A stretch of DNA of 64,000 nucleotides from Pegea sp. RAD2-039 (taxonomy: Eukaryota; Chordata; Thaliacea; Salpida; Salpidae). The stretch lies in assembly GCA_034620365.1 (NCBI GenBank), contig JAQGEQ010000020.1:558001-622000 (forward strand). Reading direction: 5' to 3'. How positions within the stretch are numbered: the stretch's first letter is position 1; each line of letters starts with the position of its first letter. The notes below the pieces were generated by a model that did no database searches, was not told where the DNA came from, and saw only the letters and a list, made by a program, of their open reading frames with translations. Shown here in pieces: positions 51,801 to 61,915 of this stretch. The position numbers and the translations under genes were made by a program.

Positions 51801-54174
51801 CAATCTACATGAACACCACGTCTTGAGCATTCCCTGAAGTAAGCTGACATTGAGGCACAAACTGAACTTTCATCTCCTCCATAAAAGCAAACATCTTCTT
51901 TGCAAGCTTCAAAGAAGGGTACAGGATCAACAACATCTTGGCAAATAGAAGACATAATAGCTGAACACATAACAAGAGCGCGTCCTGTAAGAAATAAACG
52001 TTTGGTTAGATATTTGCTTAAAATTAAGTTAATTTTTTTAACAAACCAGTTAGAAGCCGACTTTGAATTGGTTCTCCTTCACCAAATTTGCAGTAAGGTT
52101 CGCTAGCTACGTTTCGACAGCTTAATGTAGATTTCCAGTTGTTTGCAAATATGTCAACATCATTGACAGTACGAGCTTGGCTTCCTTCATAGATTGTTAG
52201 ATCATCCAAGTTGTCCCTAAAATTATTTTTCGGTTTGTTTAACAAGCTTTGACATTGATATCTAAGGAAGTGACAATTTACCTGTTGAAAGTTCCACATA
52301 AACCAGAGGTCTTATATAACATTATTTCAGCTACATGAACCCAAATTTGTTCAGCGCCATCCCATTTGACACTCAACAAATTATCATCACTCTAAGGATT
52401 AAAATTTGGCATTTAAAAAACTTATTTTTAAACTTTTACTAGTTGTAACCAAACTTTATTCTCTAAAACAACCAATTTTACCTTGACAACAATATATGTA
52501 GCAATTTTCTCAACAGACAATCCATAGATATATTCAGGAAGGAAAAGCTTAGACATACCCTCGCCATAAGCAGTTGGTTCACCAGTCACTGGGTCATTCT
52601 TTAAGGTCAACTGATCGTCACCATAAGTAATAACTAAGCTTCTGGAAATAGGTATTTAAATGTTAAAAGATGATCATATGAAATATATGTAAACACATTT
52701 GTGTTGTGAAACAAACAAACCTTTTACAGGAAGCTTGAGAGCCATCACAGTTCTCATCGTTTTGAACATGAACTGTAAATCGTCCTCCAAACTGGTCCTT
52801 AGCCAAGATGTAGCTGCAAGCTCCATTGAATCTAAAGACTGTGCCATCAAAGGTTCGATAATGATGTTGACCCCAGGTGTAACAAGTTCCTGCTTGACTA
52901 GCTGGTGCTTTGATGTTAGTGTAAATACCGGTGTAATGCCCAGAACCAATCATATTGACCTATAAAACCAAAGGTTTAATTGAAATTGATTTTCAACAAT
53001 GATTTTCAATTTGTAGAAAAACCTACAGTGTTTTGATCTTCAATACACTGTGGAAGAATATTATCTGGCTTCCAGTATCCATTTACGTCACAGTAGTAAA
53101 AGCCACTTCGGGGAATATTTGCCGAGAACATGAAACCTTGAAGATATCAAACTTTGAAGACAGGTGTTTGTGGAAAAGAAGTTGACACATTACCTTGTGG
53201 ACAGGAAGGAAAGCATCGCTGCTCGTCATCTGTTACATTACATGCAACAAATCCGTTGACAGGTGGTGCTAGAGACCGACATCTTTGAAAGTAAAAGTAA
53301 TTAAGTTGTTTCAAAAAAGTCCAAAAAATTTACTTTTTATGTCCTTGAATACAAGAAGGGAATCGATTCTTTTCCGGTAGAGGAGGATTCCATTCACCAG
53401 TTGCCTTCGTACACACAAAGAGATTAGCGGAACTAGGGCGGTATCCATTGCGACAACGAATGTTGCAAAGGACCATTGACCCTACGTCCTGACAATCAAG
53501 ATCTTCGGCGTTTTCAGGCTCCATGGCTTCACATCTTGCCTCTGTTTACCATGTAACTCATTTTATTTATTTCTCATGAATCTCACAAAGTCCTCACACT
53601 TACCAATACATTGAGGGAAAACGCTTTGGCTCCACGTACCATCTTGCGGGCGGCATTTTGAAGTCAGTTCTTCACCGATCGTACATCCTTCAAACTTATA
53701 ACCAACATCACAAACTGCTGTGGCAATTCTAAAAAAAACAGTTTTCAAGATTTAGATTGTTGCTCATAAATTAAAAAAATTAAATCTTACATTTCATTGC
53801 CTTGTTGTTCATAAGTGATATCTCCATTTGAAAGCTGTGAAAAGTCAGCACAAAAGCCACGGTCGTCTAAATTACAAGATAATCATTTAAAAACACTTTA
53901 CAATACATTAATCAAGATTAAGAAAACGTTTTCTAACTTACCAACAGTTGCAACCACACTGTAAAAAGAATAAACACAATTTTTAAAATATTAATCATAC
54001 TTTAAGATCTACAATTGATATTACAACAAAATAGATTATCTTACAGTGTCACTAGTTCTAAGTTAAATGTCAAAATATTTTCTATAAAAAACTTTACAAA
54101 AAGATACAAGTTCAACAGTAAACTCACCATAATGGAAGCAAAAAAGCAGTTAAGAAAAGAAAGTTTGAAAACAT
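36529..54174 (-). CDS. Giant secreted gel-forming mucin / von Willebrand-like protein with an acidic tandem-repeat core
   Basis: An extracellular polymer-forming protein of roughly 4,500 residues in dozens of exons; only the first exons and the large central exon (41376-46372) were splice-resolved here. Order from the N-terminus: signal peptide (exon 1, 54128-54174, MFSNFLFLTAFLLPL; a 17-nt exon 2 at 53942-53958; exon 3 from 53866), sushi modules (53.1-53.8 kb), VWD1-C8-TIL (51.5-52.96 kb), VWD2-C8-TIL (49.6-51.35 kb), VWD3-C8-TIL (48.1-49.4 kb), more TIL/VWC-like modules and an acidic linker (46.4-48.0 kb), the tandem array (41.74-45.64 kb), VWC-like modules, VWD4-C8-TIL (39.1-40.3 kb), many short CC-containing cysteine modules (36.85-39.0 kb), and a CTCK cystine knot (36529-36825). 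This matches MUC2/MUC5/VWF/hemocytin layout plus sushi domains. GDPH and full CGLC motifs are absent. The family is sure; the orthologue is not. Confidence 0.92.
36850..39080 (-). other. Array of short VWC-like cysteine modules in the mucin-like gene
   Basis: Successive exons encode modules of about 45-65 residues with a repeated CxC-x3-CP ... CC ... CxC pattern (for example ICVCDECP, CVCDVATCP, CVCNPALCP). Similar modules link D4 to the cystine knot in gel-forming mucins and hemocytin. Several exons begin and end in the middle of a module, so exon and module borders do not coincide. Confidence 0.8.
39120..40290 (-). other. Fourth VWD with C8 and TIL (D4) of the mucin-like gene
   Basis: VWD4 starts near 40265 (CNGLSSYWTMFNED) and contains RVNGLCGTCSS near 39795. 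C8-type and TIL-type cysteine patterns follow at 39139-39609 (CDDLCIEWRS, LCPVDCP). In MUC2 and MUC5AC the start of D4 carries the self-cleaving GDPH sequence. Here that place reads NGLSS, so cleavage is not expected. Confidence 0.8.
41376..46372 (-). other. Single 5-kb exon holding the repeat core of the mucin-like gene
   Basis: Bounded by the acceptor CTTTAATAG (before GAAACTGCG) and the donor ACG|GTATG, this exon is open throughout. It begins with VWC-like cysteine sequence, passes through an Asn/Glu-rich linker, then the array of 102-residue modules, and ends in a Ser/Pro stretch and a cysteine cluster (VCNGVDITPG, ending ITEHNFYT). The opposite strand shows several repeated open frames, which are shadows of the array. 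Central exons of several kilobases are typical of gel-forming mucins. Confidence 0.9.
41740..45641 (-). repeat. Tandem array of 102-residue A and B modules (612-bp A+B period)
   Basis: Twelve complete modules plus a partial one, 306 bases each, run A-B five times, then A, A, B; the last B stops after about 76 residues. A modules contain DSYYDDEDVLSDGHKYDIP and VVYTDNDKDLGD. B modules contain DTYIDEDDVITEDNRFDVP and IIYSGMDKDLGD. Both begin with APGYPSPF and share RPQPVGPQAP and YGG.PTP, so A and B derive from one ancestor. A modules differ from each other at only a few residues, as do B modules. By count an A module has about 21 Pro, 15 Asp/Glu and only about 12 Ser/Thr. A degenerate partial A module precedes the array. 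Confidence 0.97.
46405..48010 (-). other. TIL/VWC-like modules and acidic linker between D3 and the repeat core
   Basis: Minus-strand exons encode cysteine-rich pieces (DACVEGCSCKGKL near 47.97 kb, QCQDLCHAWRAATYEC near 47.4 kb, DDPCQICTCYNQDETRC near 46.55 kb). Between them, near 46.8-47.0 kb, is an acidic low-cysteine linker (EEEIVEEVDAAVGEASKEQ). This corresponds to the D3-to-repeat junction of gel-forming mucins. Confidence 0.75.
48085..52970 (-). other. Three consecutive VWD-C8-TIL assemblies (D1, D2, D3) of the mucin-like gene
   Basis: VWD1 has HYRTFDGTVFRFNGACSYIL near 52.85 kb. VWD2 has HYQTFDG near 51.26 kb. VWD3 has THE equivalent HITTFDHHSYKFGQ near 49.18 kb. Each ends in a GLCG motif (SGLCGTF, MGLCGNF, EGLCGNY), with C8 and TIL modules following (for example DPVPFFEACKEDVCF and CIDGCHCPQGTYL). 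In VWF and mucins these units drive multimer assembly, through a CGLC motif. The first Cys of that motif is replaced in all three here. Confidence 0.88.
53100..53866 (-). other. N-terminal sushi (CCP) modules of the mucin-like gene
   Basis: Exons after the signal peptide encode modules with four cysteines and a late Trp, the sushi pattern: VCDVGYKFEGC ... GTWSQSVFPQC, then CNIRCRNGYRPSS ... GEWNPPLPE, then YCDVNGYWKPDNILPQC. Sushi domains ahead of VWD units are not part of the vertebrate gel-forming mucin or VWF layout, so this N-terminus is distinctive. Confidence 0.8.
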
Positions 54175-54330
54175 ACGAAATTTCGTAGAAAAAACGTTTT
54201 GAAGAAGTATGTTGGCTTGATTTTTGTTTCTCAAGCAAACAGATAAATATATTTCAATCAGAAGTAAACTGATAAGTAGAAGAGGCGAATACAAAGCGCC
54301 TTTGATAGTTTGATAGTCACCAGCATCTAC

Positions 54331-54338
54331 CTTATATA
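54331..54338 (-). promoter_or_regulatory. TATA box of the mucin-like gene
   Basis: TATATAAG on the minus strand lies about 157 bases upstream of the start codon at 54174. Transcription would begin near 54300-54308, giving a 5' leader of about 130 bases. It is the only strong TATA match close to the signal-peptide exon. Confidence 0.6.
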
Positions 54339-54339
54339 C

Positions 54340-55295
54340 TGATTTTCAAGTGGGAAGAATAAAACAATTTGAAGTACTTGATAAGGATTGCCAGCTTGGC
54401 AAAAAAACAGTATTTTTACGTCAACGTGTTGCAATTTGCTTTCACTTTCACTGTTTTTGACATGTTATTTGCATCCGTGATTGAGTTGTGCCATCATCAA
54501 TGGTAAGAGTCTTATCTATCATTGATGTACAAGTGGAGAGTTTAATCACCTGTTAAACTTGAGTTGTAGTGGCTTGATGATCTATAACTTTCAAAAATAA
54601 AACAATTTTCAAGTATAACAAACTAAATGTTTTGTATTTAAATATTTGTTTTCCTGATTTCTTTTATTTGTTTAATTGATTTGTTTTGTAACTATTAAGT
54701 CAGGCTATTGCAATATATGATGAAGTTAAAACATCTAAGTATTATAAAAGTTCAATATTACAAATAATATTTAAAGGTCTAAGTTAAGATTTTCAAGATC
54801 TTTAATTTAGATAAGAATAATTTACTTCACGACAATTTTTTAATTCCTAAATTTTAGATAAAGTATCAAAATCATTAGACAATTTTGAAAACTAATTTTA
54901 TTTAGTTTTATTTTAGGCGAAAATTTTTTGGTAAATTCGTTTTGTGATATAAAATCTGAATTTTTTATCTAAGATGATATAAAATGTTTTATTTTAAACT
55001 GATATTTGTCGAATTAATGCCATTATATTCAACATTACTTTGCACTATTGTTTACCTAAGTTATGCGAAATGAATTTGAGTAATTATAGATCTAAATGAA
55101 CTATTTTGAGATAACTTTAAAAAATCAAATTTCTTCTATTTGTGAAAATATCCACACCTCTTGTCAATCAAACCTTAAATTTGCTACAAGGTCTCCTTTG
55201 TAACAAAGTAGCACAAGCTTCTAAAGACCAAAGATCAAAGTTGAAAGTTTGATTTATTACTATTGAAACTTTACTACAAAAGTTGTTAAGCATTT
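54340..55295. other. Upstream flank of the mucin-like gene, non-coding
   Basis: No exon is visible. Possible upstream elements include a CACCTG E-box near 54548 and a TTATCT/AGATAA GATA-type word near 54511. The remainder is AT-rich up to the LINE tail. Confidence 0.4.
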
Positions 55296-55299
55296 ACTT

Positions 55300-55330
<31 letters not shown>

Positions 55331-55333
55331 TTA
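55296..55333 (-). repeat. (TTTA)n microsatellite at a LINE 3' end
   Basis: About nine TTTA/ATTT units, joined directly to the conserved LINE 3' segment. On the element's own strand this is a (TAAA)n tail. The same junction, with a shorter tail, is seen at about 1655 and 61258. Confidence 0.9.
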
Positions 55334-56080
55334 CAATAAATGTGAAGGAGGGTGCCTAAAGAGAGCATCTCTCGCTAACACACATTCTCACAAATTAGAT
55401 CTATTTGACGTGTAAACGAAAAAGCATATGACAATGAAGAATTGCACAGAATCATAGTATTGTAAAAGAGAAAAATTCACAGTTTAGAAATGGCAATGTT
55501 GGCGATATTATAACAATTCAGCTTTTTCTTGAACAGCATAAGTGATTTTGACATGACAATCTCTGATGGCAGATTGTTCCCCATGTACTGATTGTGCGGT
55601 ATGAGAAAAAACTTAATCTGGTTAACGTAGCTGGTGGAGTGGGCTTATTAAGATGTAATTTATGTCTTCTAAGTTGATATAACTTGAGGGAGGGACTAAT
55701 GGAGAAAAAGTCATCAAACTGAAGATCAATTAGGTTGTGAATAATTTTAAAAATCAGAATAAGGTCGTATTTAATTCTTCGGGTTTCCAAAGTATCTAGA
55801 TTGAAGAAGCTGAGGCGATGCTTATAACTCTCGTATTTGATATTAAGTTTCCTGCAAACCAATCTCGTAAATGTTGCCTGAACAGATTCGATTTTTCTGA
55901 TATCACCAACTTGATATGGCATCCATGCACTGATATTGTATTCAAGAATAGGGCGTATGTACAGTTTGAAAAGGTTGACGAAAAACCATGGATCTTTAGA
56001 ATTAAAAGTCTTTATGATGAGGTGGACAAGCTTGATAGATTTTCCAAAGATTCTGGAAACTTTTACTTTGTATAACTTTG
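55334..56080 (-). mobile_element. LINE 3' piece: reverse transcriptase C-terminus plus 3' UTR
   Basis: Minus-strand frame 55518-55922, extended upstream to about 56075, reads FKLYIRPILEYNISAWMP then KIESVQATFTRLV and FFNLDTLETRRIKYDLILIF. This is the typical tail of a CR1/Jockey-like reverse transcriptase (LEY...W.P, then IE.VQ..FTR). The frame is intact over this stretch, so it is among the younger pieces. It lacks the endonuclease and catalytic RT core. It could be the 3' half of the element whose 5' half lies at 59.2-60.7 kb, split by other insertions, or a separate 5'-truncated copy. Confidence 0.85.
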
Positions 56081-57540
56081 TGGTCGCTTATAAATGTGTA
56101 TAATTGTTTAAATGCTTGATTAGATTTTATTAAATAAGACGTAGAGCAGTATTTTCTCAAATGTTTTCATTTAAAAGAGGCCATATGAGATTTCCAGGAT
56201 CGCTTAAAGTTGCAATTTAACAACTTACACGAATCGATTGCATATTTGTTTTATAGTTTATGTTTAGTGTTTGAACTCTGCTACTCGAAATTACTTGTAT
56301 ACTTTTGTGATCGTTCTAGTTATTATTTTCTGTTTTGTTAAGGGTTTTACAAATTTATGTAACCAAATACATTTTTATTCACTTTAGCCGATCAAGGAAC
56401 AGCAAGTCTTCATACTTTTTCAGACGTATAATTTTTTGATCCAGCAGGTCTAGTGCTGAGCTTCATAAACTTAACTGTGTTCTACTAAATACATTAAACT
56501 TGATTTACTTGTAATGATTTCAACTAATTCTTATTTGGAAGATGGATAAGTCAGTATCCAATTTGAACTCCTTTTGTTTTTACATATGCTTCAAAAATAA
56601 TCTGATATTTTATTAACTAATAATGAAATCTTTAATAAACTGAAATAAAAATCTTTGAGATACAGTAATGAAACCTTTAATCTCTTAAATAAGTTTTTTT
56701 TATGGACTATGTAGTAGTTTGAGCCACTAGTAAGTGTTGATGAAAAGTTTTGATTCAAAATATCAAAAGTATTTCAAACCTTTATACATTTTGAGCTTTC
56801 TGAAGATTTGACTTTGTTAACACAAGGAAAATTATGAAAATTATCATACAAGCTAGTTGGATATAATGGTTTTAGTCAATTTTAGCTAAGGTATTAAATC
56901 GATCTGACATCTTGAATTTAGTATAAAGGCATGGAAAAAGTTTGTAAAAGCAGTCTGTAAAATAATTAAATGATTAAAACTTATTTAAAGATTATTTGCA
57001 AGAAGCAATTAAAACTAAAGTTGCTGAGTCGGTTATAAAAGCAAAAATGTGTTGCATTAACACATTTAAAACTATTTCTATCAATTAATCAATTTGGTTT
57101 TTATATCAAAACATAAATTAAAATAATTTAAAATCCGTACGATGAATAAAGTATTTAGAAAATAAGATTTCCGGTCATCATGGCAACGAAAAATGTAATA
57201 TTTGACCCATTCACACTAATCCAAATAAAATTAGATTGCAGGTCTTATGTTAAGTCACTTTTGAATTACAAAAATAATGAAAGTTTCCCTAAATAGGGGC
57301 CTGCTTCGTCTGAAAATGGCCATACTGGATATACTTTGACGATATTAAAAATAAGGCAAAACACATAAAGTTGCAAAGGAGATAATGCAGCAAGATACAA
57401 TGAAATGAAAATGGAACGTCTTTAGAGTCTCTTTCTTTTCTTTGAAGCTGGTTTTTCATTCTTCAGTTATATACTATTCTTTAGTTGATTTCGGAGTAGA
57501 GAGCGCAATTTGTTGCAATCTGATACCATATTCTATTAAA
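56081..57540. other. AT-rich DNA without a recognisable gene
   Basis: No exon or recognisable repeat on either strand. A slightly GC-richer part near 57170-57440 precedes the LINE fragment and may belong to the same decayed element. Confidence 0.4.
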
Positions 57541-57765
57541 TGCTAGCATTGATATTGAACGATTTTATATCGCGCTTGAAAGTATCCTCAAAACAAATAC
57601 AGAGACGACCGATATTGTGTTTACCTTTTGATAGCTTCCCATACAAAAATTTCGTTGGTCTTCGACAAAGTTCACTGGCTTACAATAGCGTACTGCAGAC
57701 GAAGGCTCTGTAGATGGCAGCCTTGGTTTTGATGGATAAGATTTCTATTAATAATGTTACAAACA
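57541..57765 (-). mobile_element. Remnant of a second LINE family, reverse transcriptase C-terminus
   Basis: On the minus strand the sequence reads ILSIKTKAAIYRAFVCSTLL, a stop, then ASELCRR, followed by KHNIGRLCICFEDTFKRDIK. This is the well-known tail of RTE/Jockey-type reverse transcriptases (KTK..IYRA...LLY.SE, then GR....ED..KRD.K). The segment normally separating the two blocks is missing and a stop interrupts the frame. It does not match the LINE family found elsewhere in the window. Confidence 0.65.
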
Positions 57766-58740
57766 TATTCTTACTCGGTAAAGAGGTATTTTAAATTTTA
57801 AATAAATATGTATGAAGCAAATACACTTTAATTACTTTTTAAACTTTCTTCTTTTATAAATACTTGCTTACTATTTAGAATTCAGTTTGGAAAAATAAAT
57901 CCATACACTGATCGTGGTTAGAAAATAGAAGAAATTTGTCTGTATCAGATAAAGCAAGGATTTGTTCTTTTATCTGCTTATATTTATATGTAGACTCAGA
58001 AAAAAATAGAATTTATAAGAAGATAAATTTAAAGTATTTTAACTAAAACTGGAATCTAGCTGAAAGCTATTTTATGATTAACGCTATTACATACTTAGTT
58101 AATGACTTTATTTGCTAATTAAAGATAATTAACGTAATCCTATATCAAAAAAGTTTTTGAAGTATGTCAGTCTATTTTAAGTTTCAAAAAATTTTGAACA
58201 TGAAGCTTTAAATTAGTTTACCATTTTTTCTACTCATTGTTGTAAACATTTTCCAAAATGTTTCTGGGCTAGAATATATTCTTTTACAGCAATTTTTTCT
58301 AATAATTTATAATAACTTTTCCTTATTGGTTTTTGACCTACTGATAAAGCACTTGAAATATATATTAAAATGATACCTGACAACGCATATTGATAATCAC
58401 TATCATGAGGAGTTTCATATTTTTATCTTTATTGAAAAATAATTAAAACTTTCTTTGATGGAAACTTTCAGCGCTTTTAAAGTCAAATTTGAAATTTTTT
58501 GGCGCGCTTTATTACAACCTATATTTCAAAATCTCAAGCTTGACTGCTTTCAATTAAGTTTTATTATTTTTGGCACTCTAGTATTAGCAAAGTCAAAATA
58601 AAGAAATTGCTTTACATTCAAAATGATGTTGATGAAAACTTTCAAAATTTAAACCTAATTTGATTAACCAATTTATGATGACAAATGCTAACTCTAAATA
58701 TCAAATTAAAATTAAAATCTTGGCTTAGTGTTGAGTAATT

Positions 58741-59065
58741 CTAAAAAGAACCTTTTATAAAGATGATAACTTCAGCTTTCTTTGTAGATGGTTCAGTCTT
58801 TTTAGATAACAAAACTGCTTGGATGTTTCGTAGAACTCCTCCTTGAGTAATTGTTAGATCTCCAAGTAATTTGTTCAACTCTTCATCATTTCGAATTGCT
58901 AATTGTAAATGGTGAGGAATGATTCAAGCTTTTTTATTGCAACAGCGTCAATACGCTGAGAATAACTTCCATATCGATGAACACTACCATCTTAAATTTG
59001 TAGACCAGAGTGTGACAATCGGTTCTTCAGCTTCGACTTTGTTTTAGCTCCATTACTGCGTCCTC
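58741..59065 (-). pseudogene. Broken histone H2A copy
   Basis: The minus strand first reads KTKSKLKNRLSHSGLQI, a stop, DGSVHRYGSYSQRIDAVA, matching the H2A start (KSRSS.AGLQFPVGR.HR, then Y..RVGA). It then shifts frame to KKA, stop, [19 protein letters not shown], followed by [19 protein letters not shown] and [10 protein letters not shown], a close match to the H2A C-terminal half. About 25 residues of the histone fold between VGAGA and DNKK are missing, two in-frame stops are present (one replaces the Arg of TRIIPR) and the frame changes. Canonical H2A genes lack introns, so a retrocopy and a decayed gene copy look alike. No intact histone gene is nearby. Confidence 0.85.
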
Positions 59066-59200
59066 AATCTTGCAAAATGTAGTATGATATGATCGCCTTA
59101 GACAAAAATTTTACTGATCTAGATACACAAACGTAGTTGACATACCATTTTACTATTGATTTATAATTATAAGCTTAAGTTTTCACTTTTAACTTTTTTC

Positions 59201-60660
59201 TTAACTATCAAGACTAATATTCAACATGGTCGAAGCAAAAGGAAGTAAGAAAAAGAGTAGTGACAAGGAGGAATTAGTTTTTCTTAAAAACAAATCAGGC
59301 ATCTGATCTGGGGTATTAGAAACTGATGATTTTAAATAAGAAATAGCCTTAGCTACCATATTGACCTTTATGTCAAGATATATCATTTCAGAGGCATTTG
59401 TAAGAATGTCAGAGTAGGAAAGAGAAGAAGTATTGCGATCATCGGTTATAAAAACGCTATTATAAACGATTGTTTAGCAACTCAGCTTTATTCTCTGGTT
59501 CCATCACAAACTGGTTTCTGTTATCAAGCAAGGGAGATATTTGAGATTTCACCTTAAGCTTGTGATTTATGAAAACGAAAAACGTTTTCTTGCTAGGTGA
59601 AGATAAGACTGCACTTTCTTTTCCTAAGTAGAAATTAGAGATAGATTTCTTGTAAACTATATAAAGATCTTTGTGCAGAGATTTGATGGAATAGTCTGCT
59701 TTAGTTTGTTTGTAGAGGAGGTTTTGTATATGTTGTAAGTTCCTTAAGTATTTGGAAAAATGTGGCTTTTTGTTGGCTCTATAAAAAGGTATGAATTTTT
59801 CAATTGACTCTTTAACGATGTTCGTAAACCTTGAGTAAATAGTGTTGATGTCTTTGGTAGAGTTGAAGACAGAAATCCAGTCAACATCTGATAGAAACTT
59901 TTTGATACCATCATAATTTCCACAATAAAAATTCCTTTTGCTTGGAGTTTCAACGTTCATGGAAAAAGTTTGATGAAGCTTGAATTCAATCATGTTGTGA
60001 TCGAATATTAGAGTAAAAGAATCTTTTTGATCAACGTAGATAATGTTCTGAGAGTTTGATGTGGTAAGAAGATTCAAAATATTACCATTAACTTGGATTG
60101 GAAATGTAACCATCTGAGATAGGTTATTGGCATCTAGGAAGCTCAAAAAGGCATAACTTAAAATGAATGAATTAGGATTGTCGCTATCCGAGTTGTACGA
60201 TTTTCCCATAAATGCTGAATTCGGATTATTCCAATCAATTTTACTAAAATTAAAATCCCCCAAAATATATAACTTAGGACACAAAATACTCTTCAAAACC
60301 TACAATAAGGCCTTAACAGTAACCTCATTATTAGTTTTAGAAGGTGGTAGATAGGTACATATAAAACGAGAAAATTTGTACTTCGAGTAATGAAAATCTA
60401 AAGCGATAATCTCAAATACTGGAGAATTAACGCTATATATCTGAATTTTGGAGATCTTGGAAGGATGGTGTTCACAATTGTCTGCGGAGAGCATGTGAAA
60501 AAAGAAGATGTGGGACCAGTGGTTATTTGCTACTTCCGTTTTATGAAAAAACCTTGACAATTGTCAAGGCCCATGGTGGACCTCAAACTTTTTATTTGAA
60601 ATCAGTTGGTTGTTTCTTCTGATTTCGGTTGTATGCCTTTTTTTAAAAGACGCTTGTTTT
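59201..60660 (-). mobile_element. Decayed LINE, endonuclease to start of reverse transcriptase (best 5' copy)
   Basis: Minus-strand frames 60300-60560 and 59460-60296 are the two parts of one endonuclease-containing frame broken near 60298. The second contains YILGDFNFSKIDWN (the catalytic GDFN block of AP-like endonucleases) and, later, FDHNMIEF, then the linker with EPENKAELLNN. A third frame at 59201-59386 has LKSSVSNTPDQMPDLFLRK, the first RT block. Frameshifts separate the parts, and homology ends before the catalytic RT motifs. The family is CR1/Jockey-like by motif order. The copy at 1.04-2.74 kb is its closest relative here. Confidence 0.88.
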
Positions 60661-61249
60661 TTAACCTATTATCTTCACACATATCATGTGTTATACAATT
60701 TATTTATACTTTATTTTGTTCGCTCAAAGTCTGGTCATTGATACCATTGGAACGTCCTCAAAGTCAAGACCTTAAGAACACATTTGATTAAAAAATTTAC
60801 TGTCATCATCCTTATTAGTCTCGGAGACATTATTACCCATTTGTCAATATTAATTTATGTCACTAAATACTTTGATACGTTTAACTGATGTTTCACAGTG
60901 GCAGATAATTTAATCTTTTTTGGATTTTATTAGCCTTTTGCTTCAAATTAGACAACTCAAGCTAGCTACCAAAAAATATTTCCACTTCCTTATAAATATA
61001 TCCTAAAACCTTAACCCAACGCCATCTGATTTCTGCTTGATCACAAATAACACTTTCCTGTGTAAAGGCTTCAGCGTTTTCATCTTTTATGAATTAAAAC
61101 GGTTTCATCTACCAGCTGAAAACTGCTTCAGCTACTTTTTATCAAATCCATAAATCTTTCAAGACCAGAAATATATGGCCACTGGTAAAACTCTGCAAAA
61201 AGTTTATTTGTCCAGACCTAGAGTTTGATCTTCTGTATAAAATCCTCAC
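60661..61249. other. Flanking DNA between LINE pieces
   Basis: No recognisable gene. It may contain the 5' part of the LINE at 59.2-60.66 kb, but no protein motif is visible on the minus strand here. Confidence 0.35.
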
Positions 61250-61915
61250 CTTAAAAAATATTTATTTATTACAATAAACTTGACTAAGGACCTGAAAATA
61301 GCACCTCTCGCTAACACACATTCTCACAAGTAGTAACTATTATGTATAATTAGGGTACAAATATAAAAATAAAAAGATGAAACCCTTAGCATTTCAGTAG
61401 TTACCCCCAGACAATATAACCGTGAATATTTACACAGAATATTAAATATATAAAAGAAAAACAAATCACAGTTTCAAAATGACAATGTTGGCAATATTAT
61501 AACGTTTTAAATTCTGCTGGAACAACGCGAGTGATTCTGACATGACAATGTCTGGTGGCAGCTGGTTCCATGTACTAATTGTGTAGTATGAGAAAAAAAA
61601 TCTGATTAACGCACCAGTTGAATGCGCTTATTAAGGTTTATTGTGTGTCGTCTGAGTTTATATAACTTGAGGGAAGGACTAATTGAAACGAAAACATCAA
61701 ATTTAAGGTCAACTGTATTATGGATAATTTTTAGAATAAGAATTAAGTCGTATTTAATCCGCCGAATTTCCAAAGTATCTAAATTAAAAAAGATGTGACG
61801 ATGTTCATAATGGGCTGTAAGCTCTTTAAGAAAGATGAGATGTTCAGTCAGGGAAGATCTTCATTTCACAAGGCCATGCTGGACATCAGATATTATATAG
61901 TGCTATATCAAATGA
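61250..61915 (-). mobile_element. Internally deleted LINE copy
   Basis: It starts (on its own 3' side) with the shared tail and GCTAACACACATTCTCAC segment at 61308-61325. The minus strand then encodes FFNLDTLEIRRIKYDLILIL and LKLYKLRRHT, as in the 55.5-kb copy. Just upstream, at about 61820-61900, it reads SDVQHGLVK, stop, RSSLTEHLIFLKEL, an earlier RT motif (QHGF.KGRS). The several hundred residues that separate these two blocks in an intact element are missing, so an internal deletion has joined them. Confidence 0.75.

Noticed and set aside
55296-55333. (TTTA)n as a CRISPR-like or functional tandem array
   Set aside because: It is a simple microsatellite tail of a LINE in a eukaryotic genome. 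No spacer structure exists.
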